From Limanda limanda (Eukaryota > Chordata > Actinopteri > Pleuronectiformes > Pleuronectidae), in assembly GCF_963576545.1 (NCBI RefSeq), contig NW_026870557.1, positions 248,001 to 312,000 on the forward strand: 64,000 nucleotides of DNA, written 5' to 3'. Below, piece by piece: positions 1 through 10,113 of the stretch (positions are counted from its first letter, which is position 1; each line of letters opens with the position of its first letter). Below the pieces are notes generated by a model. It was not told where the DNA came from, did no database searches, and was given only the letters and a program-made list of their open reading frames with translations. The position numbers and the translations under genes are program-made.

Positions 1-318
1 GGTAGCGCGCATCGATCGGTACCATCCTTGAGCTTCTCCGACTTTCGGAAGGGTTAGGGTTAGGGTTAGGGATGAAAGCACATAGGAGAAAGAGATATTC
101 TTGAATAACGTTTTTTGTGAAGGTCGGAGAGACTTGCAAGTAGGCTTCACCCCCACTAAATGGGGTAGCGCGCATCGATCGGTACCATCCTTGAGCTTCT
201 CCGACTTTCGGAAGGGTTAGGGTTAGGGTTAGGGATGAAAGCACATAGGAGAAAGAGATATTCTTGAATAACTTTTTTTGTGAAGGTCGGAGAGACTTGG
301 AAAGTGGTTGCATCTGGA

Positions 319-473
319 CTAATTTGGGTCCTGCGGATCGATTGGTACCATCCCCGAGCTTGTACGACCTTCGGAAGAGGTCGACCGACGAAATTCCCCC
401 AAATCTGAGGAGATATTCTTGAATAACTTTTTTTGTGAAGGTCGGAGAGACTTGCAAGTAGGCTCTACCCCCA
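319..473 (+). repeat. Satellite monomer B (155 bp), reference copy
   Basis: B shares an ancestor with A. By hand alignment, the first ~79 bp from GAGAGACTT onward are about 70% identical without gaps, sharing ATCGAT, GGTACCATCC, GAGCTT and TTCGGAAG. The next 32 bp (378-409) do not align with the 40-bp telomeric block of A and contain GTCGAC and a run of five C. The final 45 bp (410-454) are identical to A. B carries no TTAGGG. It occurs singly, never as BB, after runs of one to eight A units. Frequent variants are CCTGCAG for CCTGCGG, TTCGAAAG or TTTGGAAG for TTCGGAAG, and GACTGACG for GACCGACG. Confidence 0.97.
365..383 (+). repeat. B-specific inverted repeat
   Basis: CGACCT, loop TCGGAAG, AGGTCG: a perfect 6-bp stem within monomer B. 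The common B variants TTCGAAAG and TTTGGAAG fall in the loop and leave the stem intact. The rarer variant at 8554-8555 (CGACCT to CAACCT) breaks one pair. Confidence 0.7.
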
Positions 474-954
474 CTAAATGGGGTAGCGCGCATCGATCGG
501 TACCATCCTTGAGCTTCTCCGACTTTCGGAAGGGTTAGGGTTAGGGTTAGGGATGAAAGCACATAGGAGAAAGAGATATTCTTGAATAACTTTTTTTGTG
601 AAGGTCCGAGAGACTTGCAAGTAGGCTCTACCCCCACTAAATGGGGTAGCGCACATCGATCAGTACCATCCTTGAGCTTCTCCGACTTTCGGAAGGGTTA
701 GGGTTAGGGTTAGGGATGAAAGCACATAGGAGAAAGAGATATTCTTGAATAACTTTTTTTGTGAAGGTCGGAGAGACTTGGAAAGTGGTTGCATCTGGAC
801 TAATTTGGGTCCTGCGGATCGATTGGTACCATCCCCGAGCTTGTACGACCTTCGGAAGAGGTCGACCGACGAAATTCCCCCAAATCTGAGGAGATATTCT
901 TGAATAACTTTTTTTGTGAAGGTCAGAGAGACTTGCAAGTAGGCTCTACCCCCA

Positions 955-1598
955 CTAAATGGGGTTGCGCGCATCGACCAGTACCATCCTTGAGCTTCTC
1001 CGACTTTCGGAAGGGTTAGGGTTAGGGTTAGGGATGAAAGCACATAGGAGAAAGAGATATTCTTGAATAACTTTTTTTGTGAAGGTCGGAGAGACTTGCA
1101 AGTAGGCTCTACCCCCACTAAATGGGGTAGCGCGCATCGATCGGTACCATCCTTGAGCTTCTCCGACTTTCGGAAGGGTTAGGGTTAGGGTTAGGGATGA
1201 AAGCACATAGGAGAAAGAGATATTCTTGAATAACTTTTTTTGTGAAGGTCGGAGAGACTTGCAAGTAGGCTCTACCCCCACTAAATGGGGTAGCGCGCAT
1301 CGATCGGTACCATCCTTGAGCTTCTCCGACTTTCGGAAGGGTTAGGGTTAGGGTTAGGGATGAAAGCACATAGGAGAAAGAGATATTCTTGAATAACTTT
1401 TTTTGTGAAGGTCGGAGAGACTTGGAAAGTGGTTGCATCTGGACTAATTTGGGTCCTGCGGATCGATTGGTACCATCCCCGAGCTTGTACGACCTTCGAA
1501 AGAGGTCGACCGACGAAATTCCCCCAAATCTGAGGAGATATTCTTGAATAACTTTTTTTGTGAAGGTCGGAGAGACTTGCAAGTAGGCTCTACCCCCA
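955..1598 (+). repeat. AAAB tetramer (644 bp)
   Basis: A units at 955, 1118 and 1281, then B at 1444-1598. The first A has GGTTGCG and CGACCAGTACC; the B has TTCGAAAG. The same combination of markers recurs at about 15.3-15.9, 25.7-26.3 and 29.6-30.2 kb, so this segment belongs to a dispersed higher-order family and not only to its neighbours. Confidence 0.85.
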
Positions 1599-3993
1599 CT
1601 AAATGGGGTTGCGCGCATCGATCAGTACCATCCTTGAGCTTCTCCGACTTTCGGAAGGGTTAGGGTTAGGGTTAGGGATGAAAGCACATAGGAGAAAGAG
1701 ATATTCTTGAATAACTTTTTTTGTGAAGGTCGGAGAGACTTGGAAAGTGGTTGCATCTGGACTAATTTGGGTCCTGCGGATCGATTGGTACCATCCCCGA
1801 GCTTGTACGACCTTCGGAAGAGGTCGACCGACGAAATTCCCCCAAATCTGAGGAGATATTCTTGAATAACTTTTTTTGTGAAGGTCGGAGAGACTTGCAA
1901 GTAGGCTCTACCCCCACTAAATGGGGTAGCGCGCATCGATCGGTACCATCCTTGAGCTTCTCCGACTTTCGGAAGGGTTAGGGTTAGGGTTAGGGATGAA
2001 AGCACATAGGAGAAAGAGATATTCTTGAATAACGTTTTTTGTGAAGGTCGGAGAGACTTGCAAGTAGGCTCTACCCCCACTAAATGGGGTAGCGCGCATC
2101 GATCGGTACCATCCTTGAGCTTCTCCGACTTTCGGAAGGGTTAGGGTTAGGGTTAGGGATGAAAGCACATAGGAGAAAGAGATATTCTTGAATAACGTTT
2201 TTTGTGAAGGTCGGAGAGACTTGCAAGTAGGCTCTACCCCCACTAAATGGGGTAGCGCGCATCGATCGGTACCATCCTTGAGCTTCTCCGACTTTCGGAA
2301 GGGTTAGGGTTAGGGTTAGGGATGAAAGCACATAGGAGAAAGAGATATTCTTGAATAACTTTTTTTGTGAAGGTCGGAGAGACTTGGAAAGTGGTTGCAT
2401 CTGGACTAATTTGGGTCCTGCGGATCGATTGGTACCATCCCCGAGCTTGTACGACCTTCGGAAGAGGTCGACCGACGAAATTCCCCCAAATCTGAGGAGA
2501 TATTCTTGAATAACGTTTTTTGTGAAGGTCGGAGAGACTTGCAAGTAGGCTCTACCCCCACTAAATGGGGTTGCGCGCATCGATCGGTACCATCCTTGAG
2601 CTTCTCCGACTTTCGGAAGGGTTAGGGTTAGGGTTAGGGATGAAAGCACATAGGAGAAAGAGATATTCTTGAATAACTTTTTTTGTGAAGGTCGGAGAGA
2701 CTTGCAAGTAGGCTCTACCCCCACTAAATGGGGTAGCGCGCATCGATCGGTACCATCCTTGAGCTTCTCCGACTTTCGGAAGGGTTAGGGTTAGGGTTAG
2801 GGATGAAAGCACATAGGAGAAAGAGATATTCTTGAATAACGTTTTTTGTGAAGGTCGGAGAGACTTGCAAGTAGGCTCTACCCCCGCTAAATGGGGTAGC
2901 GCGCATCGATCGGTACCATCCTTGAGCTTCTCCGACTTTCGGAAGGGTTAGGGTTAGGGTTAGGGATGAAAGCACATAGGAGAAAGAGATATTCTTGAAT
3001 AACTTTTTTTGTGAAGGTCGGAGAGACTTGGAAAGTGGTTGCATCTGGACTAATTTGGGTCCTGCAGATCGATTGGTACCATCCCCGAGCTTGTACGACC
3101 TTCGGAAGAGGTCGACCGACGAAATTCCCCCAAATCTGAGGAGATATTCTTGAATAACTTTTTTTGTGAAGGTCGGAGAGACTTGCAAGTAGGCTCTACC
3201 CCCACTAAATGTGGTAGCGCACATCGATCGGTACCATCCTTGAGCTTCTCCGACTTTCGGAAGGGTTAGGGTTAGGGTTAGGGATGAAAGCACATAGGAG
3301 AAAGAGATATTCTTGAATAACGTTTTTTGTGAAGGTCGGAGAGACTTGCAAGTAGGCTCTACCCCCACTAAATGGGGTAGCGCGCATCGATCGGTACCAT
3401 CCTTGAGCTTCTCCGACTTTCGGAAGGGTTAGGGTTAGGGATGAAAGCACATAGGAGAAAGAGATATTCTTGAATAACTTTTTTTGTGAAGGTCGGAGAG
3501 ACTTGGAAAGTGGTTGCATCTGGACTAATTTGGGTCCTGCAGATCGATTGGTACCATCCCCGAGCTTGTACGACCTTCGGAAGAGGTCGACCGACGAAAT
3601 TCCCCCAAATCTGAGGAGATATTCTTGAATAACGTTTTTTGTGAAGGTCGGAGAGACTTGCAAGTAGGCTCTACCCCCACTAAATGGGGTTGCGCGCATC
3701 GATCGGTACCATCCTTGAGCTTCTCCGACTTTCGGAAGGGTTAGGGTTAGGGTTAGGGATGAAAGCACATAGGAGAAAGAGATATTCTTGAATAACTTTT
3801 TTTGTGAAGGTCGGAGAGACTTGCAAGTAGGCTCTACCCCCACTAAATGGGGTAACGCGCATCGATCGGTACCATCCTTGAGCTTCTCCGACTTTCGGAA
3901 GGGTTAGGGTTAGGGTTAGGGATGAAAGCACATAGGAGAAAGAGATATTCTTGAATAACTTTTTTTGTGAAGGTCGGAGAGACTTGCAAGTTG

Positions 3994-4021
3994 GCTCTAC
4001 CCCCACTAAATGGGGTAGCGC
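3994..4021 (+). repeat. Junction inverted repeat at the A unit boundary, reference copy
   Basis: GCTCTACCCC, an 8-nt loop CACTAAAT, then GGGGTAGCGC: nine pairs and one T/C mismatch. It lies across the start of A units preceded by A-type or B-type tails, because the left arm belongs to the shared A-type junction. The variants GGTTGCG, GGTAACG and GGTACCG each disrupt the outer part of the stem, leaving the inner ACCCC/GGGGT pairs. Confidence 0.75.
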
Positions 4022-4063
4022 GCATCGATCGGTACCATCCTTGAGCTTCTCCGACTTTCGGAA

Positions 4064-4084
4064 GGGTTAGGGTTAGGGTTAGGG
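4064..4084 (+). repeat. Embedded telomeric block, (GGGTTA)3GGG, reference copy
   Basis: Four runs of three G separated by TTA, the same sequence as the G-rich strand of TTAGGG telomeres. It sits 58-78 bases after the boundary C of every A unit. Four G3 runs is the smallest number that can fold into an intramolecular telomeric G-quadruplex; the complementary strand could form an i-motif. By my count 292 A units (with the two partial end units) carry the block: about 263 have at least four intact runs, 19 have three runs, 6 have the second run broken (AGG) and 4 have the first broken (GGA). Two overlapping TTAGGGTT sites per block could in principle bind telobox/Myb-type telomere proteins; that is inference. 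Confidence 0.95.
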
Positions 4085-4104
4085 ATGAAAGCACATAGGA
4101 GAAA

Positions 4105-4149
4105 GAGATATTCTTGAATAACTTTTTTTGTGAAGGTCGGAGAGACTTG
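4105..4149 (+). repeat. 45-bp segment identical in A and B monomers
   Basis: Runs from GAGATATT to GAGACTTG and is the same in A (here) and B (for example 410-454), while the rest of the two monomers has diverged to about 70% or is unalignable. It includes the dyad TATTC-TT-GAATA and a T7 tract. Identity confined to one segment implies either functional constraint (such as a protein-binding or nucleosome-positioning segment) or local homogenisation by gene conversion. Confidence 0.9.
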
Positions 4150-4486
4150 CAAGTAGGCTCTACCCCCACTAAATGGGGTAGCGCGCATCGATCGGTACCA
4201 TCATTGAGCTTCTCCGACTTTCGGAAGGGTTAGGGTTAGGGTTAGGGATGAAAGCACATAGGAGAAAGAGATATTCTTGAATAACTTTTTTTGTGAAGGT
4301 CGGAGAGACTTGGAAAGTGGTTGCATCTGGACTAATTTGGGTCCTGCGGATCGATTGGTACCATCCCCGAGCTTGTACGACCTTCAAAAGAGGTCGACCG
4401 ACGAAATTCCCCCAAATCTGAGGAGATATTCTTGAATAACTTTTTTTGTGAAGGTCGGAGAGACTTGCAAGTAGGCTCTACCCCCA

Positions 4487-7374
4487 CTAAATGGGGTTGC
4501 GCGCATCGATCAGTACCATCCTTGAGCTTCTCCGACTTTCGGAAGGGTTAGGGTTAGGGTTAGGGATGAAAGCACATAGGAGAAAGAGATATTCTTGAAT
4601 AACTTTTTTTGTGAAGGTCGGAGAGACTTGGAAAGTGGTTGCATCTGGACTAATTTGGGTCCTGCGGATCGATTGGTACCATCCCCGAGCTTGTACGACC
4701 TTCGGAAGAGGTCGACCGACGAAATTCCCCCAAATCTGAGGAGATATTCTTGAATAACTTTTTTTGTGAAGGTCGGAGAGACTTGCAAGTAGGCTCTACC
4801 CCCACTAAATGGGGTAGCGCGCATCGATCGGTACCATCCTTGAGCTTCTCCGACTTTCGGAAGGGTTAGGGTTAGGGTTAGGGATGAAAGCACATAGGAG
4901 AAAGAGATATTCTTGAATAACGTTTTTTGTGAAGGTCGGAGAGACTTGCAAGTAGGCTCTACCCCCACTAAATGGGGTAGCGCGCATCGATCGGTACCAT
5001 CCTTGAGCTTCTCCGACTTTCGGAAGGGTTAGGGTTAGGGTTAGGGATGAAAGCACATAGGAGAAAGAGATATTCTTGAATAACGTTTTTTGTGAAGGTC
5101 GGAGAGACTTGCAAGTAGGCTCTACCCCCACTAAATGGGGTAGCGCGCATCGATCGGTACCATCCTTGAGCTTCTCCGACTTTCGGAAGGGTTAGGGTTA
5201 GGGTTAGGGATGAAAGCACATAGGAGAAAGAGATATTCTTGAATAACTTTTTTTGTGAAGGTCGGAGAGACTTGGAAAGTGGTTGCATCTGGACTAATTT
5301 GGGTCCTGCGGATCGATTGGTACCATCCCCGAGCTTGTACGACCTTCGGAAGAGGTCGACCGACGAAATTCCCCCAAATCTGAGGAGATATTCTTGAATA
5401 ACGTTTTTTGTGAAGGTCGGAGAGACTTGCAAGTAGGCTCTACCCCCACTAAATGGGGTTGCGCGCATCGATCGGTACCATCCTTGAGCTTCTCCGACTT
5501 TCGGAAGGGTTAGGGTTAGGGTTAGGGATGAAAGCACATAGGAGAAAGAGATATTCTTGAATAACTTTTTTTGTGAAGGTCGGAGAGACTTGCAAGTAGG
5601 CTCTACCCCCACTAAATGGGGTAGCGCGCATCGATCGGTACCATCCTTGAGCTTCTCCGACTTTCGGAAGGGTTAGGGTTAGGGTTAGGGATGAAAGCAC
5701 ATAGGAGAAAGAGATATTCTTGAATAACGTTTTTTGTGAAGGTCGGAGAGACTTGCAAGTAGGCTCTACCCCCACTAAATGGGGTAGCGCGCATCGATCG
5801 GTACCATCCTTGAGCTTCTCCGACTTTCGGAAGGGTTAGGGTTAGGGTTAGGGATGAAAGCACATAGGAGAAAGAGATATTCTTGAATAACTTTTTTTGT
5901 GAAGGTCGGAGAGACTTGGAAAGTGGTTGCATCTGGACTAATTTGGGTCCTGCAGATCGATTGGTACCATCCCCGAGCTTGTACGACCTTCGGAAGAGGT
6001 CGACCGACGAAATTCCCCCAAATCTGAGGAGATATTCTTGAATAACTTTTTTTGTGAAGGTCGGAGAGACTTGCAAGTAGGCTCTACCCCCACTAAATGG
6101 GGTAGCGCGCATCGATCGGTACCATCCTTGAGCTTCTCCGACTTTCGGAAGGGTTAGGGTTAGGGTTAGGGATGAAAGCACATAGGAGAAAGAGATATTC
6201 TTGAATAACGTTTTTTGTGAAGGTCGGAGAGACTTGCAAGTAGGCTCTACCCCCACTAAATGGGGTAGCGCGCATCGATCGGTACCATCCTTGAGCTTCT
6301 CCGACTTTCGGAAGGGTTAGGGTTAGGGATGAAAGCACATAGGAGAAAGAGATATTCTTGAATAACTTTTTTTGTGAAGGTCGGAGAGACTTGGAAAGTG
6401 GTTGCATCTGGACTAATTTGGGTCCTGCGGATCGATTGGTACCATCCCCGAGCTTGTACGACCTTCGGAAGAGGTCGACCGACGAAATTCCCCCAAATCT
6501 GAGGAGATATTCTTGAATAACGTTTTTTGTGAAGGTCGGAGAGACTTGCAAGTAGGCTCTACCCCCACTAAATGGGGTTGCGCGCATCGATCGGTACCAT
6601 CCTTGAGCTTCTCCGACTTTCGGAAGGGTTAGGGTTAGGGTTAGGGATGAAAGCACATAGGAGAAAGAGATATTCTTGAATAACTTTTTTTGTGAAGGTC
6701 GGAGAGACTTGCAAGTAGGCTCTACCCCCACTAAATGGGGTAACGCGCATCGATCGGTACCATCCTTGAGCTTCTCCGACTTTCGGAAGGGTTAGGGTTA
6801 GGGTTAGGGATGAAAGCACATAGGAGAAAGAGATATTCTTGAATAACTTTTTTTGTGAAGGTCGGAGAGACTTGCAAGTTGGCTCTACCCCCACTAAATG
6901 GGGTAGCGCGCATCGATCGGTACCATCCTTGAGCTTCTCCGACTTTCGGAAGGGTTAGGGTTAGGGTTAGGGATGAAAGCACATAGGAGAAAGAGATATT
7001 CTTGAATAACTTTTTTTGTGAAGGTCGGAGAGACTTGCAAGTAGGCTCTACCCCCACTAAATGGGGTAGCGCGCATCGATCGGTACCATCCTTGAGCTTC
7101 TCCGACTTTCGGAAGGGTTAGGGTTAGGGTTAGGGATGAAAGCACATAGGAGAAAGAGATATTCTTGAATAACTTTTTTTGTGAAGGTCGGAGAGACTTG
7201 GAAAGTGGTTGCATCTGGACTAATTTGGGTCCTGCAGATCGATTGGTACCATCCCCGAGCTTGTACGACCTTCGGAAGAGGTCGACCGACGAAATTCCCC
7301 CAAATCTGAGGAGATATTCTTGAATAACTTTTTTTGTGAAGGTCGGAGAGACTTGCAAGTAGGCTCTACCCCCA
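4487..7374 (+). repeat. 2,888-bp higher-order repeat, copy 2
   Basis: Same order of units as 1599-4486, including the three-run telomeric block (6314-6328) and the GGTAACG unit near 6740. Register is lost after 7375, where the next family begins. Differences from copy 1 are a handful of substitutions, for example CTGCAG versus CTGCGG in some B units. Confidence 0.9.
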
Positions 7375-10113
7375 CTAAATGGGGTAGCGCGCATCGATCG
7401 GTACCATCCTTGAGCTTCTCCGACTTTCGGAAGGGTTAGGGTTAGGGTTAGGGATGAAAGCACATAGGAGAAAGAGATATTCTTGAATAACTTTTTTTGT
7501 GAAGGTCGGAGAGACTTGCAAGTAGGCTTTACCCCCACTAAATGGGGTAGCGCGCATCGATCGGTACCATCCTTGAGCTTCTCCGACTTTCGGAAGGGTT
7601 AGGGTTAGGGTTAGGGATGAAAGCACATAGGAGAAAGAGATATTCTTGAATAACTTTTTTTGTGAAGGTCGGAGAGACTTGGAAAGTGGTTGCATCTGGA
7701 CTAATTTGGGTCCTGCGGATCGATTGGTACCATCCCCGAGCTTGTACGACCTTCGGAAGAGGTCGACCGACGAAATTCCCCCAAATCTGAGGAGATATTC
7801 TTGAATAACCTTTTTTGTGAAGGTCGGAGAGACTTGCAAGTAGGCTCTACCCCCACTAAATGGGGTTGCGCGCATCGACCAGTACCATCCTTGAGCTTCT
7901 CCGACTTTCGGAAGGGTTAGGGTTAGGGTTAGGGATGAAAGCACATAGGAGAAAGAGATATTCTTGAATAACTTTTTTTGTGAAGGTCGGAGAGACTTGC
8001 AAGTAGGCTCTACCCCCACTAAATGGGGTAGCGCACATCGATCGGTACCATCCTTGAGCTTCTCCGACTTTCGGAAGGGTTAGGGTTAGGGTTAGGGATG
8101 AAAGCACATAGGAGAAAGAGATATTCTTGAATAACTTTTTTTGTGAAGGTCGGAGAGACTTGCAAGTAGGCTCTACCCCCACTAAATGGGGTAGCGCGCA
8201 TCGATCGGTACCATCTTTGAGCTTCTCCGACTTTCGGAAGGGTTAGGGTTAGGGTTAGGGATGAAAGCACATAGGAGAAAGAGATATTCTTGAATAACTT
8301 TTTTTGTGAAGGTCGGAGAGACTTGCAAGTAGGCTCTACCCCCACTAAATGGGGTAGCGCGCATCGATCAGTACCATCCTTGAGCTTCTCCGACTTTCGG
8401 AAGGATTAGGGTTAGGGTTAGGGATGAAAGCACATAGGAGAAAGAGATATTCTTGAATAACTTTTTTTGTGAAGGTCGGAGAGACTTGGAAAGTGGTTGC
8501 ATCTGGACTAATTTGGGTCCTGCGGATCGATTGGTACCATCCCAGAGCTTGTACAACCTTCGGAAGAGGTCGACCGACGAAATTCCCCCAAATCTGAGGA
8601 GATATTCTTGAATAACTTTTTTTGTGAAGGTCGGAGAGACTTGCAAGTAGGCTCTACCCCCACTAAATGGGGTAGCGCGCATCGATCGGTACCATCCTTG
8701 AGCTTCTCCGACTTTCGGAAGGGTTAGGGTTAGGGTTAGGGATGAAAGCACATAGGAGAAAGAGATATTCTTGAATAACTTTTTTTGTGAAGGTCGGAGA
8801 GACTTGCAAGTAGGCTCTACCCCCACTAAATGGGGTAGCGCGCATCGATCGGTACCATCCTTGAGCTTCTCCGACTTTCGGAAGGGTTAGGGTTAGGGTT
8901 AGGGATGAAAGCACATAGGAGAAAGAGATATTCTTGAATAACTTTTTTTGTGAAGGTCGGAGAGACTTGGAAAGTGGTTGCATCTGGACTAATTTGGGTC
9001 CTGCGGATCGATTGGTACCATCCCCGAGCTTGTACGACCTTCGAAAGAGGTCGACCGACGAAATTCCCCCAAATCTGAGGAGATATTCTTGAATAACTTT
9101 TTTTGTGAAGGTCGGAGAGACTTGCAAGTAGGCTCTACCCCCACTAAATGGGGTTGCGCGCATCGATCGGTACCATCCTTGAGCTTCTCCGACTTTCGGA
9201 AGGGTTAGGGTTAGGGTTAGGGATGAAAGCACATAGGAGAAAGAGATATTCTTGAATAACTTTTTTTGTGAAGGTCGGAGAGACTTGCAAGTAGGCTCTA
9301 CCCCCACTAAATGGGGTAGCGCGCATCGATCGGTACCATCCTTGAGCTTCTCCGACTTTCGGAAGGGTTAGGGTTAGGGTTAGGGATGAAAGCACATAGG
9401 AGAAAGAGATATTCTTGAATAACTTTTTTTGTGAACGTCGGAGAGACTTGGAAAGTGGTTGCATCTGGACTAATTTGGGTCCTGCGGATCGATTGGTACC
9501 ATCCCCGAGCTTGTACGACCTTCGGAAGAGGTCGACCGACGAAATTCCCCCAAATCTGAGGAGATATTCTTGAATAACTTTTTTTGTGAAGGTCGGAGAG
9601 ACTTGCAAGTAGGCTCTACCCCCACTAAATGGGGTTGCGCACATCGATCGGTACCATCCTTGAGCTTCTCCGACTTTCGAAAGGGTTAGGGTTAGGGTTA
9701 GGGATGAAAGCACATAGGAGAAAGAGATATTCTTGAATAACTTTTTTTGTGAAGGTCGGAGAGACTTGCAAGTAGGCTCTACCCCCACTAAATGGGGTAG
9801 CGCGCATCGATCGGTACTATCCTTGAGCTTCTCCGACTTTCGGAAGGGTTAGGGTTAGGGTTAGGGATGAAAGCACATAGGAGAAAGAGATATTCTTGAA
9901 TAACTTTTTTTGTGAAGGTCGGAGAGACTTGCAAGTAGGCTCTACCCCCACTAAATGGGGTAGCGCGCATCGATCGGTACCATCCTTGAGCTTCTCCGAC
10001 TTTCGGAAGGGTTAGGGTTAGGGTTAGGGATGAAAGCACATAGGAGAAAGAGATATTCTTGAATAACTTTTTTTGTGAAGGTCGGAGAGACTTGCAAGTA
10101 GGCTCTACCCCCA
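7375..10113 (+). repeat. 2,739-bp higher-order repeat, copy 1
   Basis: Seventeen monomers: AAB, AAAAB, AAB, AAB, AAA (13 A, 4 B). Diagnostic markers are GGCTTTACC near 7529, ACCATCTTT near 8216, GGATTAGGG at 8403 and a B with CCCAGAG and GTACAACC near 8541-8557. All recur 2,739 bp downstream. Confidence 0.9.
8403..8423 (+). repeat. Telomeric block with first G run broken (GGATTAGGG)
   Basis: A G-to-A change at 8405 leaves three intact G3 runs. The same change is seen at 11144, 19669 and 20794, all in units with GATCAGTACC upstream, so it marks a single lineage of A. Confidence 0.9.

Larger units (their letters stand above)
1..954 (+). repeat. Two AAB trimers (481-bp period)
   Basis: A at 1 (entered 7 bp in), A at 156, B at 319, then A at 474, A at 637, B at 800. 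This is the simplest and most frequent order in the window, period 481 bp. The second A shows GTCCGAG and GCGCAC changes and the last B-to-A junction has GTCAGAG, markers that recur near 15.2, 20.4, 25.7 and 29.5 kb. Confidence 0.9.
4006..4168 (+). repeat. Satellite monomer A (163 bp), reference copy
   Basis: This copy matches the majority sequence of the A class. In order it contains ACTAAAT at the boundary, a cluster of short palindromes (GCGCGC, ATCGAT, CGATCG, GGTACC), an imperfect hairpin ending TTTCGGAAG, the telomeric block (GGGTTA)3GGG at 4064-4084, an A-specific stretch to 4104, and a 45-bp segment shared exactly with B at 4105-4149. A further palindrome, ACTTGCAAGT, spans the junction to the next A. 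A units are about 2.7 times as common as B units. Common variants are GGTTGCG for GGTAGCG, AACGTT for AACTTT, GTCCGAG for GTCGGAG and CAGTACC for CGGTACC; several of these track higher-order repeat families. Confidence 0.97.
1599..4486 (+). repeat. 2,888-bp higher-order repeat, copy 1
   Basis: Eighteen monomers in the order AB, AAAB, AAAB, AAB, AAAAB (13 A, 5 B), with one 6-bp telomeric contraction at 3426-3440. All fourteen A boundaries from 1599 to 4487 recur at +2,888 bp. Many units carry AACGTT in place of AACTTT. Confidence 0.9.

Noticed and set aside
319..473. CENP-B box
   Set aside because: I looked for the core NTTCGNNNNANNCGGGN on both strands of A and B; TTCGGAAG and CCCGAGCTTG regions come near but key positions do not match.
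4105..4130. Heat-shock element in TATTCTTGAATA
   Set aside because: Only two inverted units (TTC-nn-GAA) are correctly spaced; the nearby GAA is in the wrong phase, so a functional trimer is not supported.
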